In this document: positions 40,077 to 49,582 of the stretch, in pieces
How the letters are laid out: the number at the start of each line of letters is the position of its first letter
Numbering within the stretch: position 1 is the stretch's first letter
Assembly (NCBI GenBank): GCA_040902845.1
Contig: JBBDWM010000023.1
Location: forward strand, 1 to 64,000
Source: JALYNX01 sp040902845
GTDB lineage: Bacteria; Actinomycetota; Acidimicrobiia; Spongiisociales; ZC4RG35
DNA length: 64,000 bases
Direction: 5' to 3'
Translations under genes and position numbers: made by a program
Notes under the pieces: generated by a model
What the model was told of the DNA's origin: nothing
The model's input: only the letters and a program-made list of their open reading frames with translations
The model's database searches: none

Positions 40077-40444
40077 CTCTTGCGTGCGCAGTCGACGCAG
40101 AGGGTCACATAGGGCAGGACATCAAGACGAGCCATCGGTATCGGCTTCCCACAGCTCTCACAGATCCCGTAGATCCCGTTGTCGATGTTGTCGAGGGCAC
40201 GCTCCACCTTCCCCAAGAGGTCGACAGTGTTCTGCTCGATGGAGAGCTCCTTCTCGTACTCGAATTTCATCGACCCCGCCTCGGCATTCCCGGGGTCGGG
40301 GCTGCGATCGGATGAGCTCTCGGTAAGCCGGGCCTCCTCCAATTCGAGCTCATAGTCGCGGATCATCTCCTGGAGACGGTCACGCTCGTCCTCGAGACGT
40401 TTCCGATACCGCTCGACCGTCGATTTGGCGAGATTTCTGGTCAC
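40073..40444 (-). CDS. DksA/TraR-type zinc-finger protein
   Basis: The 123-residue product has an N-terminal coiled coil (VERYRKRLEDERDRLQEMIR), an acidic middle (TESSSDRSPDPGNAE), and a C4 zinc finger CESCGKPIP...LCVDCARKS with the C-x2-C-x17-C-x2-C layout. Such proteins may bind the RNA polymerase secondary channel, though many actinobacterial ones are uncharacterised. The GTG at 40444 has a GAGG box at 7 bases. It is coupled to lspA and rluD in one operon. Confidence 0.9.
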   Translation of the reverse strand: MTRNLAKSTVERYRKRLEDERDRLQEMIRDYELELEEARLTESSSDRSPDPGNAEAGSMKFEYEKELSIEQNTVDLLGKVERALDNIDNGIYGICESCGKPIPMARLDVLPYVTLCVDCARKS

Positions 40445-40552
40445 GACTCAACCTCGTAAAGGGCGGGAACCTTATCAATTCCCTCGTGCTACGTCACAGG
40501 GGGGCCGAGACCCTACGATTCCCGGTCCCGAATACCCAAAGACTGGCTGGCA

Positions 40553-43500
40553 TTGACCAACGAAACCGGATTCCAAAGGGTCGACCCGGCGGTTGACATC
40601 CCCCGCTTGGAGGAAGCGGTGCTCGCCCTATGGCGCGACACCGATGCGTTCGCCGAATCGGTGCGTCGCCGCCCCGCCGATCGCGAATACGTGTTCTACG
40701 ATGGCCCTCCCTTCCCCACTGGCAGCCCTCACTACGGCAATCTGCTGGCCGGTGTCATCAAGGACATGGTTCCCCGCTACTGGACCATGAAGGGATATCG
40801 GGTCGAGCGCAGATTCGGCTGGGACACCCACGGCTTGCCAATCGAGATGGAAGTCGAAAAGCAACTCGGAATCTCGGGGCCGCGCCAGATTGCCGAATAC
40901 GGGGTCGATCGTTTCAACGAGGCATGCCGGGTCGGGGTTCAGGCAAATACCGAGGCCTGGGAGGCCCTCACCGAGCGCATCGGGCGTTGGGTCGACTTCG
41001 AGAACGACTACAAAACGATGGATCCCGACTTCATGGAGACCGTCTGGTGGGTCTTCAAGCAACTCTGGGACAAGGGCCTCATCTATCAGGACTTCAAGGT
41101 GCTCCCCTACTCCTGGGGTGCGGCAACGCCGCTATCCAATTTCGAAGCCAACCTCGACTATCGAGACGTGGAGGACCCCTCGATCACTGTTCGCCTCGCC
41201 GTGGTAGGCGGCAACTCCACGGTTGAGACAGGCGACTTTCTCCTCATCTGGACCACGACACCTTGGACGTTGCCTGGCAACCTGGCAGTGGCGGTCGGCG
41301 AGCGCCACGAATACGTGCGGATCGTCGACAACGACGACCACTACTGGATCGCGGCCGCCAGAGCCGCCACTGTCTTCGGCGAGCGGGGCCAGATCGTTGC
41401 TAGAGCGAGCGGCCGGGATCTGCTTGGTGTCACCTACGAGCCGCCTTTTGACTACTTCGCCGACAAACGCGGCCAGGGTGCGTTTCGCACGATCCCCTCC
41501 GAGGAGGTCACCGTCGACGAGGGCACCGGATTGGTCCACATGGCGCCTGCCTATGGGGAAGTCGACTTCCTTGCCCTTCAGGGCGCCGGGATCGATGTCC
41601 TGGTCGACCCGGTCGACGCCGGCGGCTCCTTCACCGAGGAGGCACCCGACGTGGCCGGTCAGAACGTGAAGGCGGCCGATGCCACCCTGATCGAGCTCCT
41701 CACCGGGTCGGGCAAGCTGGTCCACTCCGGGCGGATAACCCACTCCTACCCCTTCTGCTACCGCACCGGCACCCCGCTCATCTACAAGGCGATCCCGACC
41801 TGGTTCGTGGCTGTGGAACGGTTCCGTGACCGCATGGTCGAGCTCAACGACACCGTGCACTGGGTGCCCGAGTACGTCGGATCACGCCGCTTCGGGAACT
41901 GGCTCGCCAATGCCCGCGATTGGGCGATCAGCCGCAACCGGTACTGGGGCTCCTGCATCCCGGTCTGGGAATGCGACTCATGTGAGGAGCAGGTGGCGGT
42001 TGGCTCCCTCGACGATTTGGAGCGGTTCTCGGGGCAACGGCCCACCGACCTGCACAAGCACATCGTCGACCTGGTCACCTGGGGATGCACCGGTTGTGAC
42101 GGGGTCATGGCCCGAGTCCCCGAAGTCCTCGACTGCTGGTTCGAATCGGGCTCCATGCCCTACGGGATGGGTCACTACCCGTTCGAGAACACCGAGCGCT
42201 TCGAGGCGACCTTCCCCGCGAAGTTCATCGCCGAGGGCCTCGACCAGACCCGGGGCTGGTTCTACACCCTGATGGTGCTCTCCACGGCTCTCTTCGACCG
42301 CCCAGCCTTCGAGAACTGCGTCGTGAACGGCCTGATCCTGGCCGAGGACGGCCGAAAGATGTCCAAGAGCCTCAAGAACTACCCCGACCCGTCGGAGATC
42401 TTCGATCATCTGGGCGCCGATGCCCTTCGGGCCTTTCTCATCAACTCCCCCGTGCTGCGAGCCGAGCCGCTTCGCTTCAGCGAGGACGGAGTGGCCGACG
42501 TGGTCCGGACTGTCCTGCTCCCGCTGTGGAACACCTACAGCTTCTTCACCACTTATGCCGAGGCCGACGGGATCACGATCGACGACTTCGCAGGCGCACC
42601 CCCACCCGAGGAGCGCCCCGAGATGGACCGATGGATCCTCTCGGTCCTCCAGAGCCTGGTCGAGGAGGTGAACGCCCAAATGGAGGGCTACTACCTGTAC
42701 AACGTGGTGCCTCCGATCCTCGGCTTCATCGACCATCTGACCAACTGGTATGTGCGCCGCTCACGAAGACGGTTCTGGCGGGCCAGAGGGGAGTCGGGTG
42801 AGGGCGATGCCGACAAACTCGCCGCATTCGCCACTCTCTACGAGGTGTTGACGACCTTCGTCGAGGTGCTGGCACCGATCCTGCCCTTCATCACCGAGCA
42901 CCTCTACCAGGACCTCGTTGCACGTCACGACCTCGCCGCGGTGCGCAGCGTGCATCATCGGGACTTCCCGGAAGCACGGGAGTCATTGATCGACACCGAA
43001 CTCGAAGCTTCGATGACGGTGGTCCGGGAAGTGGTCCGTCTCGGCCGCCACCTGCGGAAGAAAGAAGGGCACCGGGTTCGTCAGCCTCTTGCCGGGCTAA
43101 CCATCCTCACCCACGACCCCGAGATCGTGGCCGCGGTCCAGGCTCATAGCGAGATCATCTCCGAGGAGCTGAACGTGAAGCAGGTGAGTGCCACAGGCGA
43201 CGAGACCGCACTGGTCCACCTCTCCGCCAAGGCCAACTTCAGGAAGCTGGGACCGGAGTTGGGATCCGAGATGCAGGCCGTCGCTGCGGGGATCGCAGCG
43301 TTGACCCCCGAGGATCTGGAACAAATCCTGGAGGGTGGTTCGGTCGAGGTCGATGGGCACCCGGTCGCCCTGGACGACCTGGTCGTGGAACGAACACCGA
43401 TTGAGGGTGTGATCGTCGAAACCGGCGCCGACTTTGCCTGCGCCCTCGACACCAAACTCGACGAAACGTTGGTGCTGGAGGGCATCGCCCGTGAGATCGT

Positions 43501-43729
43501 GAGCCGGGTGCAACGACTCCGCCGCGAGGCTGGTCTCGACGTGATCGACAGGATCACCCTGGCCTGGCACAGCACCGATGCTGAGGTGGAAACGGCTCTT
43601 GGCACCCATCACGATGTCATCGCCGGTGAGGTGCTGGCGAAATCGGTGACTTCATCGAGCGCACCGATGGGAGAAAGGATCGATCTCGACGGTCGGTCGA
43701 TCTGGCTGTCCATCGAGCCTGTCGACTAG
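40553..43729 (+). CDS. ileS: Isoleucyl-tRNA synthetase, type 2 (eukaryote-like)
   Basis: The 1058-residue class I synthetase has a HIGH-like PFPTGSPHYGNLLAG near residue 50, the segment GWDTHGLPIEMEVEKQLG typical of the type 2 (eukaryotic/mupirocin-insensitive) form, a CP1 editing domain with WTTTPWTLPGN and GTGLVHMAPAYGEVDF, and KMSKS as DGRKMSKSLKNYPDP near 605. The C-terminal anticodon-binding and tail domains end at 1058. The TTG at 40553 is the only good start near the conserved N-terminus. A TACGAT hexamer at 40514-40519 may be its -10 box. I see no T-box structure in the short leader. Confidence 0.96.
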   Translation: MTNETGFQRVDPAVDIPRLEEAVLALWRDTDAFAESVRRRPADREYVFYDGPPFPTGSPHYGNLLAGVIKDMVPRYWTMKGYRVERRFGWDTHGLPIEMEVEKQLGISGPRQIAEYGVDRFNEACRVGVQANTEAWEALTERIGRWVDFENDYKTMDPDFMETVWWVFKQLWDKGLIYQDFKVLPYSWGAATPLSNFEANLDYRDVEDPSITVRLAVVGGNSTVETGDFLLIWTTTPWTLPGNLAVAVGERHEYVRIVDNDDHYWIAAARAATVFGERGQIVARASGRDLLGVTYEPPFDYFADKRGQGAFRTIPSEEVTVDEGTGLVHMAPAYGEVDFLALQGAGIDVLVDPVDAGGSFTEEAPDVAGQNVKAADATLIELLTGSGKLVHSGRITHSYPFCYRTGTPLIYKAIPTWFVAVERFRDRMVELNDTVHWVPEYVGSRRFGNWLANARDWAISRNRYWGSCIPVWECDSCEEQVAVGSLDDLERFSGQRPTDLHKHIVDLVTWGCTGCDGVMARVPEVLDCWFESGSMPYGMGHYPFENTERFEATFPAKFIAEGLDQTRGWFYTLMVLSTALFDRPAFENCVVNGLILAEDGRKMSKSLKNYPDPSEIFDHLGADALRAFLINSPVLRAEPLRFSEDGVADVVRTVLLPLWNTYSFFTTYAEADGITIDDFAGAPPPEERPEMDRWILSVLQSLVEEVNAQMEGYYLYNVVPPILGFIDHLTNWYVRRSRRRFWRARGESGEGDADKLAAFATLYEVLTTFVEVLAPILPFITEHLYQDLVARHDLAAVRSVHHRDFPEARESLIDTELEASMTVVREVVRLGRHLRKKEGHRVRQPLAGLTILTHDPEIVAAVQAHSEIISEELNVKQVSATGDETALVHLSAKANFRKLGPELGSEMQAVAAGIAALTPEDLEQILEGGSVEVDGHPVALDDLVVERTPIEGVIVETGADFACALDTKLDETLVLEGIAREIVSRVQRLRREAGLDVIDRITLAWHSTDAEVETALGTHHDVIAGEVLAKSVTSSSAPMGERIDLDGRSIWLSIEPVD

Positions 43730-43735
43730 AGCGGA

Positions 43736-44656
43736 TCAGTCGGGGTTCTCGAGCTCCCCGTCGTCGTCTGCTGCTTCGTCGTCGTCACTCTCGTCCTCGT
43801 CGTCGTCACCCTTGACCTCGTCCTCGTTGTCGTCCTCGTCCTCGTCCTCGTCGTTGTCCTCGCCCTCCGCTTCGTTCTCGGGCTCGGTCTCGGTGGCGTC
43901 GAGGTCCAACTTCGTCGATTCCCCGATCTCAGATACGGCAACGTCGGCCTCGTCGGTCTCCTCGGCCATCTCATCGGTCCCGATCATTTCCGCGAAGGTG
44001 CCTTCAGTCCCACTGTCCGCCTCGTCGACGATGACCTCGAGATCCTCTTCCTCATCGCCTTCTTGATCGTCTTCAACGTCGGAGCCGGCTTCGAGATCGT
44101 CCTCGAGCATGGCATCCAAGTCGGCTGAGTCGATCGTGGAGTCCATCTCGTCCAGTTTGTCCGCCACGGTGGTGGCGAGCAACGCGAGCTGGTTCCTGAC
44201 ACCTGCCACCAGGACGCTCAACTCCGACATCTCGGCCAGGGCCGACTCCCGCCGCTGTGCGCGGTCGGCTTCGAACGAATCGGCTTCCGTCCGAGCATCG
44301 GTAAGGGTCACATCGGCCTCGGCCCGTGCCTCCTCAAGAGCTCGATCCGCCTCGACGCGGGCGTCTTCGAGCAGTCGGTCGGCTTCGACGCGAGCCTCCC
44401 CCACTGTTTGGTCGGCGGCTTGCTGGGCCAGAATGAGCACCCGACCCACCGAGGCCTCATCCCCGCCGCCGCCAGTGCTCGTTGGCTTGCTCTGCTCCAA
44501 CTCGGCGATCTTCGCCTTGGCAGCCGTCAACTCGCCATGGAGGTCGCGCAGCGCCACCACTATCTCATCGAGGAAGTCGTCCACCTCGTCGAGGTCGTAG
44601 CCGCGGAGGGCGGTTGAAAAGGTCTTGTGCTCGATGTCGGACGGTGTGATTGGCAT
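43736..44656 (-). CDS. DivIVA-domain protein (Wag31-like) with a long acidic tail
   Basis: The 306-residue product has a DivIVA N-terminal domain (TPSDIEHKTFSTALRGYDLD, EVDDFLDEIVVALRDLHGEL; residues 4-45), which binds curved membrane, then a long coiled coil with heptad-like Glu/Ala/Asp repeats (about 70-165). From about 185 to the end it is almost wholly Asp/Glu, low in complexity. DivIVA recruits growth and division proteins to poles and septa. ATG 44656 has an AGAGG box at 7 bases. It lies at the end of the division cluster, six bases from the convergent ileS stop. Confidence 0.9.
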   Translation of the reverse strand: MPITPSDIEHKTFSTALRGYDLDEVDDFLDEIVVALRDLHGELTAAKAKIAELEQSKPTSTGGGGDEASVGRVLILAQQAADQTVGEARVEADRLLEDARVEADRALEEARAEADVTLTDARTEADSFEADRAQRRESALAEMSELSVLVAGVRNQLALLATTVADKLDEMDSTIDSADLDAMLEDDLEAGSDVEDDQEGDEEEDLEVIVDEADSGTEGTFAEMIGTDEMAEETDEADVAVSEIGESTKLDLDATETEPENEAEGEDNDEDEDEDDNEDEVKGDDDEDESDDDEAADDDGELENPD

Positions 44657-44713
44657 TAATGAACCTCTCGAGTTGGCCTTGAGGATACGAAACCTGCCCG
44701 CCGGCTCCAAGAA

Positions 44714-44983
44714 TCAGCCGACACGTCTCAGGATCCCGATCAGGATGTTGATTCCGAGAAGCAGCACGATCGGAGTCAAGTCGAGCATGCCGCCGCCGAG
44801 GCGGAGGGGTGGGATCACCCTGCGCAAGGGAAGGATCACCGGGTAGACGATCCGATCGAAGAAAACCGAGACCCGCCCCAACGGGTGTGTGGACGAGGTG
44901 GGTATCCAGGAGAGGATCACCCAGGCCAGCACCGCATAGAAATACACCTGGAGGATCAGGATGATGATTCCGAGGGGGTCCAA
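44714..44983 (-). CDS. yggT: YggT family membrane protein
   Basis: The 89-residue product has two helices (IIILILQVYFYAVLAWVILS and LTPIVLLLGINILIGILRRV) with the family loop between them (FFDRIVYPVILPLRRVIPPL). YggT proteins next to sepF are common in Gram-positive division clusters and have a role in envelope integrity that is not well defined. The TTG start at 44983 lies two bases after the sepF stop. Confidence 0.92.
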   Translation of the reverse strand: MDPLGIIILILQVYFYAVLAWVILSWIPTSSTHPLGRVSVFFDRIVYPVILPLRRVIPPLRLGGGMLDLTPIVLLLGINILIGILRRVG

Positions 44984-44985
44984 AG

Positions 44986-45507
44986 TCAGTCGTCGAGATC
45001 GTCGATCTCGTAGGCTCCGAGGGTCGTCAAACGGCGTTTCTCGTCCCGGCTCAGGATGATCCTCGGCGGGAGCACCAGGACCAGACCGTCTCCCACCTTT
45101 CGCATCGAGCCGTCCAGGGCGTAGATCAGCCCCGACGAGAAATCGACGACGCGACGCACCAGATCGGGAGTTGCCCTCCTCATGTCGAGGACCACAGGTG
45201 TCCGGTCACGCACCCGGTCGGCCAGGATGCGAGCATCGCCGAACTCTTCCACCACCAGGATGTCGGACTGAACCTCGACTGGTCTCACCAGGCCGATGCT
45301 ATCGGAGAAACCGGCTCGGCTCTGGGGGCGGGTGGCCGCCCTGGCTGTCGGAGGTGGCTCGACCCGGCGACTCTGTGGAATCGCCTCCACCGGGCGACGA
45401 GTGGCCTCCTCAACGACACCATTCTGGGGGCGGTCGGCGGCCTCATCATCGAGTTGGTCCTCGTCCACCAATCCGAGGTAGACGAGAGCTTTTGAAAAGA
45501 GTGACAT
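44986..45507 (-). CDS. sepF: Cell division protein SepF
   Basis: The 173-residue product has an N-terminal amphipathic helix (MSLFSKALVYLGLVDEDQLD) for membrane binding, a Pro/Arg-rich linker, and the SepF core (about 80-165) with VVLDMRRATPDLVRRVVDFS, then SGLIYALDGSMRKVGDGLVL. SepF anchors FtsZ to the membrane, standing in for the absent FtsA. It sits between yggS and yggT, as in other actinobacteria. Confidence 0.95.
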   Translation of the reverse strand: MSLFSKALVYLGLVDEDQLDDEAADRPQNGVVEEATRRPVEAIPQSRRVEPPPTARAATRPQSRAGFSDSIGLVRPVEVQSDILVVEEFGDARILADRVRDRTPVVLDMRRATPDLVRRVVDFSSGLIYALDGSMRKVGDGLVLVLPPRIILSRDEKRRLTTLGAYEIDDLDD

Positions 45508-45522
45508 TCACCCACTCCAGGG

Positions 45523-46176
45523 TCAGGTTCGGGAGCCAAAGATAGCCCGTCCGACACGGATCAACGAGGCACCTTCCTCGATGGCGATCTCGAAATCGTC
45601 GGTCATCCCCATCGACAACTCCCGGACCTGGCCGTGAAGTTCCGCGAGCTGGTCCCTGATCCGCCGCAGCTCGCCAAAATGGGGGCGCATCAACTCGGGG
45701 TCCTCGCTGAGTGGCGGAATCGCCATCAGCCCCCGCACTTCGATACCGAGGTCGAGGAGTGTCTCGTGCAGGGCCACCACATCGTCGAACTCGGCGCCTG
45801 CCTTTTGGGGCTCGGACCCGGTGTTGACCTGGATCAGAACCGGCGGAGCGAGGCCGACCCCCTTGGCCCATGAATATGCCAACGATTCGCGATCCATGGA
45901 ATGGAGCAGGTGGGTCACAGGGCGGACCAGACGTGTCTTGTTGGTTTGAAGGGCACCGATGAAATGCCATCTGATGTCGTCGGGGAGGGCTCCCGCCTTC
46001 TCCGCCATCTCCTGGGCCCGATTCTCGCCGAAGTCCCGATGACCGATCTCGTAGAGGTGGCGGATGTCGGATATGGGTTTCGATTTGGAGACGGCCACCA
46101 GAGTGATATCGGATGGATCCCGGCCACTGCGTCGGGCGGCCGTACCGATCCGGTCGATGACCTCCTCGTAGCTCAT
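45523..46176 (-). CDS. yggS: YggS family pyridoxal-phosphate homeostasis protein
   Basis: The 217-residue TIM-barrel protein binds pyridoxal phosphate through Lys in LVAVSKSKPI (residue near 34). It shows FGENRAQEMAEKAGALP, RWHFIGALQTNK, and the C-terminal LSMGMTDDFEIAIEEGASLIRVG plus GRAIFGSR. It controls free PLP rather than acting as a racemase. The ATG at 46176 overlaps the pgeF stop (ATGA); an ATG three codons earlier is less likely. The longer frame to 46680 is a pgeF shadow. Confidence 0.95.
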   Translation of the reverse strand: MSYEEVIDRIGTAARRSGRDPSDITLVAVSKSKPISDIRHLYEIGHRDFGENRAQEMAEKAGALPDDIRWHFIGALQTNKTRLVRPVTHLLHSMDRESLAYSWAKGVGLAPPVLIQVNTGSEPQKAGAEFDDVVALHETLLDLGIEVRGLMAIPPLSEDPELMRPHFGELRRIRDQLAELHGQVRELSMGMTDDFEIAIEEGASLIRVGRAIFGSRT

Positions 46177-46796
46177 GGGAGCCATCCGACGGTGGCCAGT
46201 CGCTCCGACGTCTGATCCCTGCGATAACTGAACCATCCGGGTTGATGCAACGTGCACGAATCGGCGCCCCAGATTTCGAGTCCTGAGAGTTCGGCGGTGA
46301 GCGAGGCGACGAGATCGACCGAGTTGGTGCCCCAACTCGTCACTGCCCTGAAATCGTAGAACTTTGTGGCGACTTCCTCGCCAACCTCGAAACAGCAGGG
46401 CCCGATGCCAGGGCCGACAGCGGCGTGAGTTGGGGTATGACCGGCTTGTGCCATCTCGGTGCGCAGCCGCGTCAGCAAGCCGGCACCGGCACCACGCCAG
46501 CCGGCATGGGCCACACCCACTGCGCCGGGAGCACGGAGAACCACCCCGTAGCAGTCTGCGGTGAACACGACCAGCGGAAGACCGGAGACCGTCGACCAGA
46601 CACCATCCCCCTCGCCGACCTCTCCCGACTTGTGCGCCCGGTGGACGACGTTGCCATGGATCTGACGGATCGATGCCCACTCGTGGGGCAGGCCCAGAGC
46701 ATCGGACACCGCAGCATGGGACGTGGGATCCAGCCGTTGGTCACCGTCACCGGCCTCGGTGAACGCCACCCCGTCCACACCGGGGGGTCGGATCAT
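46173..46796 (-). CDS. pgeF: Peptidoglycan editing factor PgeF (YfiH/YlmD family)
   Basis: The 207-residue multi-copper-oxidase-like (DUF152) protein has the His/Cys metal site residues in SIRQIHGNVVH, VVFTADCYGVVL, GVAHAGWRGAGAG and GPGIGPCCFEVGEEV. In E. coli the homologue removes wrongly incorporated L-Ser from peptidoglycan precursors (known). Its ATG overlaps the ftsZ stop (ATGA at 46796-46793), matching its place between ftsZ and yggS in many Gram-positive clusters. Confidence 0.93.
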   Translation of the reverse strand: MIRPPGVDGVAFTEAGDGDQRLDPTSHAAVSDALGLPHEWASIRQIHGNVVHRAHKSGEVGEGDGVWSTVSGLPLVVFTADCYGVVLRAPGAVGVAHAGWRGAGAGLLTRLRTEMAQAGHTPTHAAVGPGIGPCCFEVGEEVATKFYDFRAVTSWGTNSVDLVASLTAELSGLEIWGADSCTLHQPGWFSYRRDQTSERLATVGWLP

Positions 46797-47839
46797 CCCT
46801 GGACGAATGTCGGGATGTCGAGTACATCCTCGTCGTAATCCGAGGCGACGGAAGCCCGGGTGGGGCGGCTGCCACTGCTTCGTTGACCGCGGCGCATCTC
46901 AAACCCGGCGGCGATCACGGTGACTTTCATCTCCTGATCGAGATCGTCGTCGACGATCGCCCCGAAAATGATGTCGGCATCTTCGTGGGCATGATCCGCG
47001 ACCACACGTGCCGCCTCGGTTGCCTCGTGAAGAGTCATCTCCGAGGGGCCCGCCACCGAAAGAAGGACCCCCTTTGCACCTTCCATCGAGGTCTCGAGCA
47101 TCGGGCTGGAGATTGCTCGTTCAGCGGCCTGCTTCGCCCGGTTCTCCCCGGTGGCCCGGCCGATACCCATCACCGCCGACCCGGCGTCGGCCATGATCGT
47201 TCGCACATCGGCAAAGTCGACGTTGATCAAACCCGGGGTGGTGATCAGATCGGTGATCCCGGTGACCCCGCTCATCAGCACATCATCGGCGAGCCGGAAC
47301 GTCTCGAGAATCGGCGCATTGGGATCGCCCACGTCGAGGAGCCGATCATTGGGTATCACGATCAGGGTGTCGACTGCGTCCTTGAGGGCCTCGATTCCCT
47401 GCTCGGCGTACACCGCCCGGCGTCTCCCCTCGAACCCGAACGGCCTGGTGACGACACCGACGGTGAGGGCCCCGACCGAACGCGCCACTTGGGCAACGAT
47501 GGGAGCGCCACCGGTCCCGGTGCCACCGCCCTCTCCTGCCGTGATGAACACCATGTCCGAGCCCTTGAGGGCGTCCTCCAATTCGGCCCGATGCTCTTCG
47601 GCAGCTGCCCGGCCGATCTCGGGGTTGGCGCCGGCGCCCAGACCTCTGGTGACCTCACGACCGATATCGAGTTTGACATCGGCGTCACTCATCAGAAGCG
47701 CCTGAGCATCGGTGTTGAGGGCGATGAACTCAACGCCCCGCACCCCGGCCTCGACCATGCGGTTGACGGCGTTGACCCCACCGCCACCGATTCCTACCAC
47801 TTTGATCACGGCCAGATAGCCGCCACTCGCTGAACTCAC
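46793..47839 (-). CDS. ftsZ: Cell division GTPase FtsZ
   Basis: The 348-residue tubulin homologue forms the division ring. The GTP site is VVGIGGGGVNAVNRM and the signature GGGTGTGGAPIVAQVARSVG (near residue 105); the T7 loop is LINVDFADVRTIM. After a short variable linker, the C-terminal peptide DVLDIPTFVQG would bind SepF. GTG 47839 is preceded by GGAGGT (47844-47849); an earlier TTG overlaps this box. A 103-base gap (47840-47942) separates it from ftsQ, room for an extra promoter, but I cannot assign one. Confidence 0.97.
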   Translation of the reverse strand: MSSASGGYLAVIKVVGIGGGGVNAVNRMVEAGVRGVEFIALNTDAQALLMSDADVKLDIGREVTRGLGAGANPEIGRAAAEEHRAELEDALKGSDMVFITAGEGGGTGTGGAPIVAQVARSVGALTVGVVTRPFGFEGRRRAVYAEQGIEALKDAVDTLIVIPNDRLLDVGDPNAPILETFRLADDVLMSGVTGITDLITTPGLINVDFADVRTIMADAGSAVMGIGRATGENRAKQAAERAISSPMLETSMEGAKGVLLSVAGPSEMTLHEATEAARVVADHAHEDADIIFGAIVDDDLDQEMKVTVIAAGFEMRRGQRSSGSRPTRASVASDYDEDVLDIPTFVQG

Positions 47840-47942
47840 GGATACCTCCAAAGGGAAATCGAAAGCTGAAGTAGAGGTTTAATGGTCGCCTCGCGGTAAG
47901 TAAACCCCAAACCTCTAAGGCTCAAGTACACCTTCAAGGTTT

Positions 47943-48686
47943 TCATGTTGGCGGTGTCACCGCAGGATGGGCGGGCGCAATCAGGATCAGAACCGAGCCC
48001 CGCACTGGTCTCTGTGCGAGCAGAGCGGTGAGACTTCGGGCCTTGGCGTCCATTTCGACAGCCCTCCCCAATCTCACCTCATACCCCGACACCGTCCCCC
48101 AAAGCTCACCGTTCACCCTCATCCGGATCGTGGTTCCTGCCCGCAATGTCTCGGGCAAACCGGCGACAAACTCCAATGCCCCGAGGAGGTCGCGTGAAGA
48201 CTCGCTCTCGGCGAAGGGCACTTCGGGCAATTGGATCCAGGCCATGGTGTCGTCGGGGGTCTCAGGGGAAGGCAGGACCACCCCGTCGATCGCGTGATGA
48301 GCCCAACCTCCGGCAGTCTCCACCCAGGCGAGCGCCACCCGCTCCTCAATCCGAACGACGAGACGGTCGGGCCAGTCGCGCACCACGGAGGCGCTCTCGA
48401 CCCAAGGGTCGGCTAGCAGCGCATCCTCCACCCGTCCCGGCTGGACCAGGATCATCGGGGTCCCCGCGACCACCCCGAGATCGGCCAGGGTGCCAAAGGT
48501 CTTGCTGGAGGCCACTCCGGTGGCGGCCACCTCGTTCACGCTGAGCCATGGCGACAGCAGGATCCAGGCGGTGATCCCACCCAGGACCAGGGCGACGATG
48601 AGCTTGAGGAGCCGGCCGATCTTGCGGCGCGCCCGATCCTCTGCCACCACCCGGCGCCGCTCTTTGAGTCTCGGATCGATGCTCAT
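47943..48686 (-). CDS. ftsQ: Cell division protein FtsQ
   Basis: The 247-residue product has a short basic cytoplasmic tail (ERRRVVAEDRARRKIGRLLK), one membrane helix (LIVALVLGGITAWILLSPWL), a POTRA domain (VNEVAATGVASSKTFGTLAD, VEDALLADPWVESASVVRDW) and an FtsQ/DivIB beta domain. It bridges FtsL and the rest of the divisome. Its ATG overlaps the murB stop (ATGA). Confidence 0.93.
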   Translation of the reverse strand: MSIDPRLKERRRVVAEDRARRKIGRLLKLIVALVLGGITAWILLSPWLSVNEVAATGVASSKTFGTLADLGVVAGTPMILVQPGRVEDALLADPWVESASVVRDWPDRLVVRIEERVALAWVETAGGWAHHAIDGVVLPSPETPDDTMAWIQLPEVPFAESESSRDLLGALEFVAGLPETLRAGTTIRMRVNGELWGTVSGYEVRLGRAVEMDAKARSLTALLAQRPVRGSVLILIAPAHPAVTPPT

Positions 48687-49582
48687 TCCTCGAATCCCAC
48701 AAATTGAATCTCGGGCTCAAGGATGGTGCCGGTCTCTTGGAAGACGCGGTCTTTCACCAAGCCGACCAACTCGAGGATGTCGGCCGATGTCGCCACGGGG
48801 CCGGCCACGAAGAAGTTGGCGTGCTTCTTGGATACCGAGACATCCCCCACTTTCAGACCCTTCAGGCCGAGCGAATCGATCAACTCCCCGGCGGTGGTTC
48901 CCTCCGGGTTCTTGAAGACACTTCCGGCGTTGAAAGTCCCTCCGGGTTGATGATCCCGACGCCATCGAGTGATGCGGCGAAGTTCCAGGAGGCCGGTTTC
49001 GATATCTCCTTCCCCGGTGGCGAAGACCGCCTCTATGACCACCTCGGTCGGCCTCAGGTTGGAGTGCCGATAGCTGAGATCGAGAGACTCGGGCCCACGG
49101 GTCGAAATGGTGCCGTCGCCAAGGTCGACGACCGTGGCCTCAATCAGACGCTCCCTGGTCTCCACACCGAAGCAGCCTGCGTTCTGACGAACCGCCCCAC
49201 CCACCGACCCGGGCACCCCCACAAAGAACTCGAGGCCGCTCCGACCGGCGTTGACGGTGGCCCTGGCCAACTGGGGTAACGACACTGCCGAGCCGGCCGT
49301 CGTCTTGGCCCCTTCGATCTCGATCTTGGCGAACCCCGAGCCGAGACGAATCACCAGCCCGGGGAAACCGCCATCGGCCACCACCAGGTTGGAGCCACGA
49401 CCCAGCACCAGGACCGGCATCCCGGCGAGCTCCCCTGTGGCGGACAGATCCACCAGTGCCGCCAGGTCGTCACAAACCACGAAATAGCGAGCCGGCCCTC
49501 CGGATTTGTAGGTGGTGTGGGGCCCGAGGGGCACGTCACGAGCCACGACTCCTCGTGTCACCAGGTCCTCGATCCCGCTCAT
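48683..49582 (-). CDS. murB: UDP-N-acetylenolpyruvoylglucosamine reductase
   Basis: The 299-residue FAD enzyme makes UDP-MurNAc with NADPH. The FAD site is VLGRGSNLVVADGGFPGLVI and VGVPGSVGGAVRQNAGCFG; the catalytic Ser is in GTFNAGSVFKNPEG and the final Glu in TILEPEIQFVG, where the type I/IIa/IIb enzymes keep it. TYR loop features suggest type IIb. It lies between murC and ftsQ with four-base overlaps on both sides. Confidence 0.96.
   Translation of the reverse strand: MSGIEDLVTRGVVARDVPLGPHTTYKSGGPARYFVVCDDLAALVDLSATGELAGMPVLVLGRGSNLVVADGGFPGLVIRLGSGFAKIEIEGAKTTAGSAVSLPQLARATVNAGRSGLEFFVGVPGSVGGAVRQNAGCFGVETRERLIEATVVDLGDGTISTRGPESLDLSYRHSNLRPTEVVIEAVFATGEGDIETGLLELRRITRWRRDHQPGGTFNAGSVFKNPEGTTAGELIDSLGLKGLKVGDVSVSKKHANFFVAGPVATSADILELVGLVKDRVFQETGTILEPEIQFVGFEE

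Noticed and set aside
40445..40552. T-box riboswitch before ileS
   Set aside because: Actinobacterial ileS genes can have short T-box leaders, but the 108 bases here show no convincing specifier loop or antiterminator, and the predicted transcript leader is only about 27 bases.
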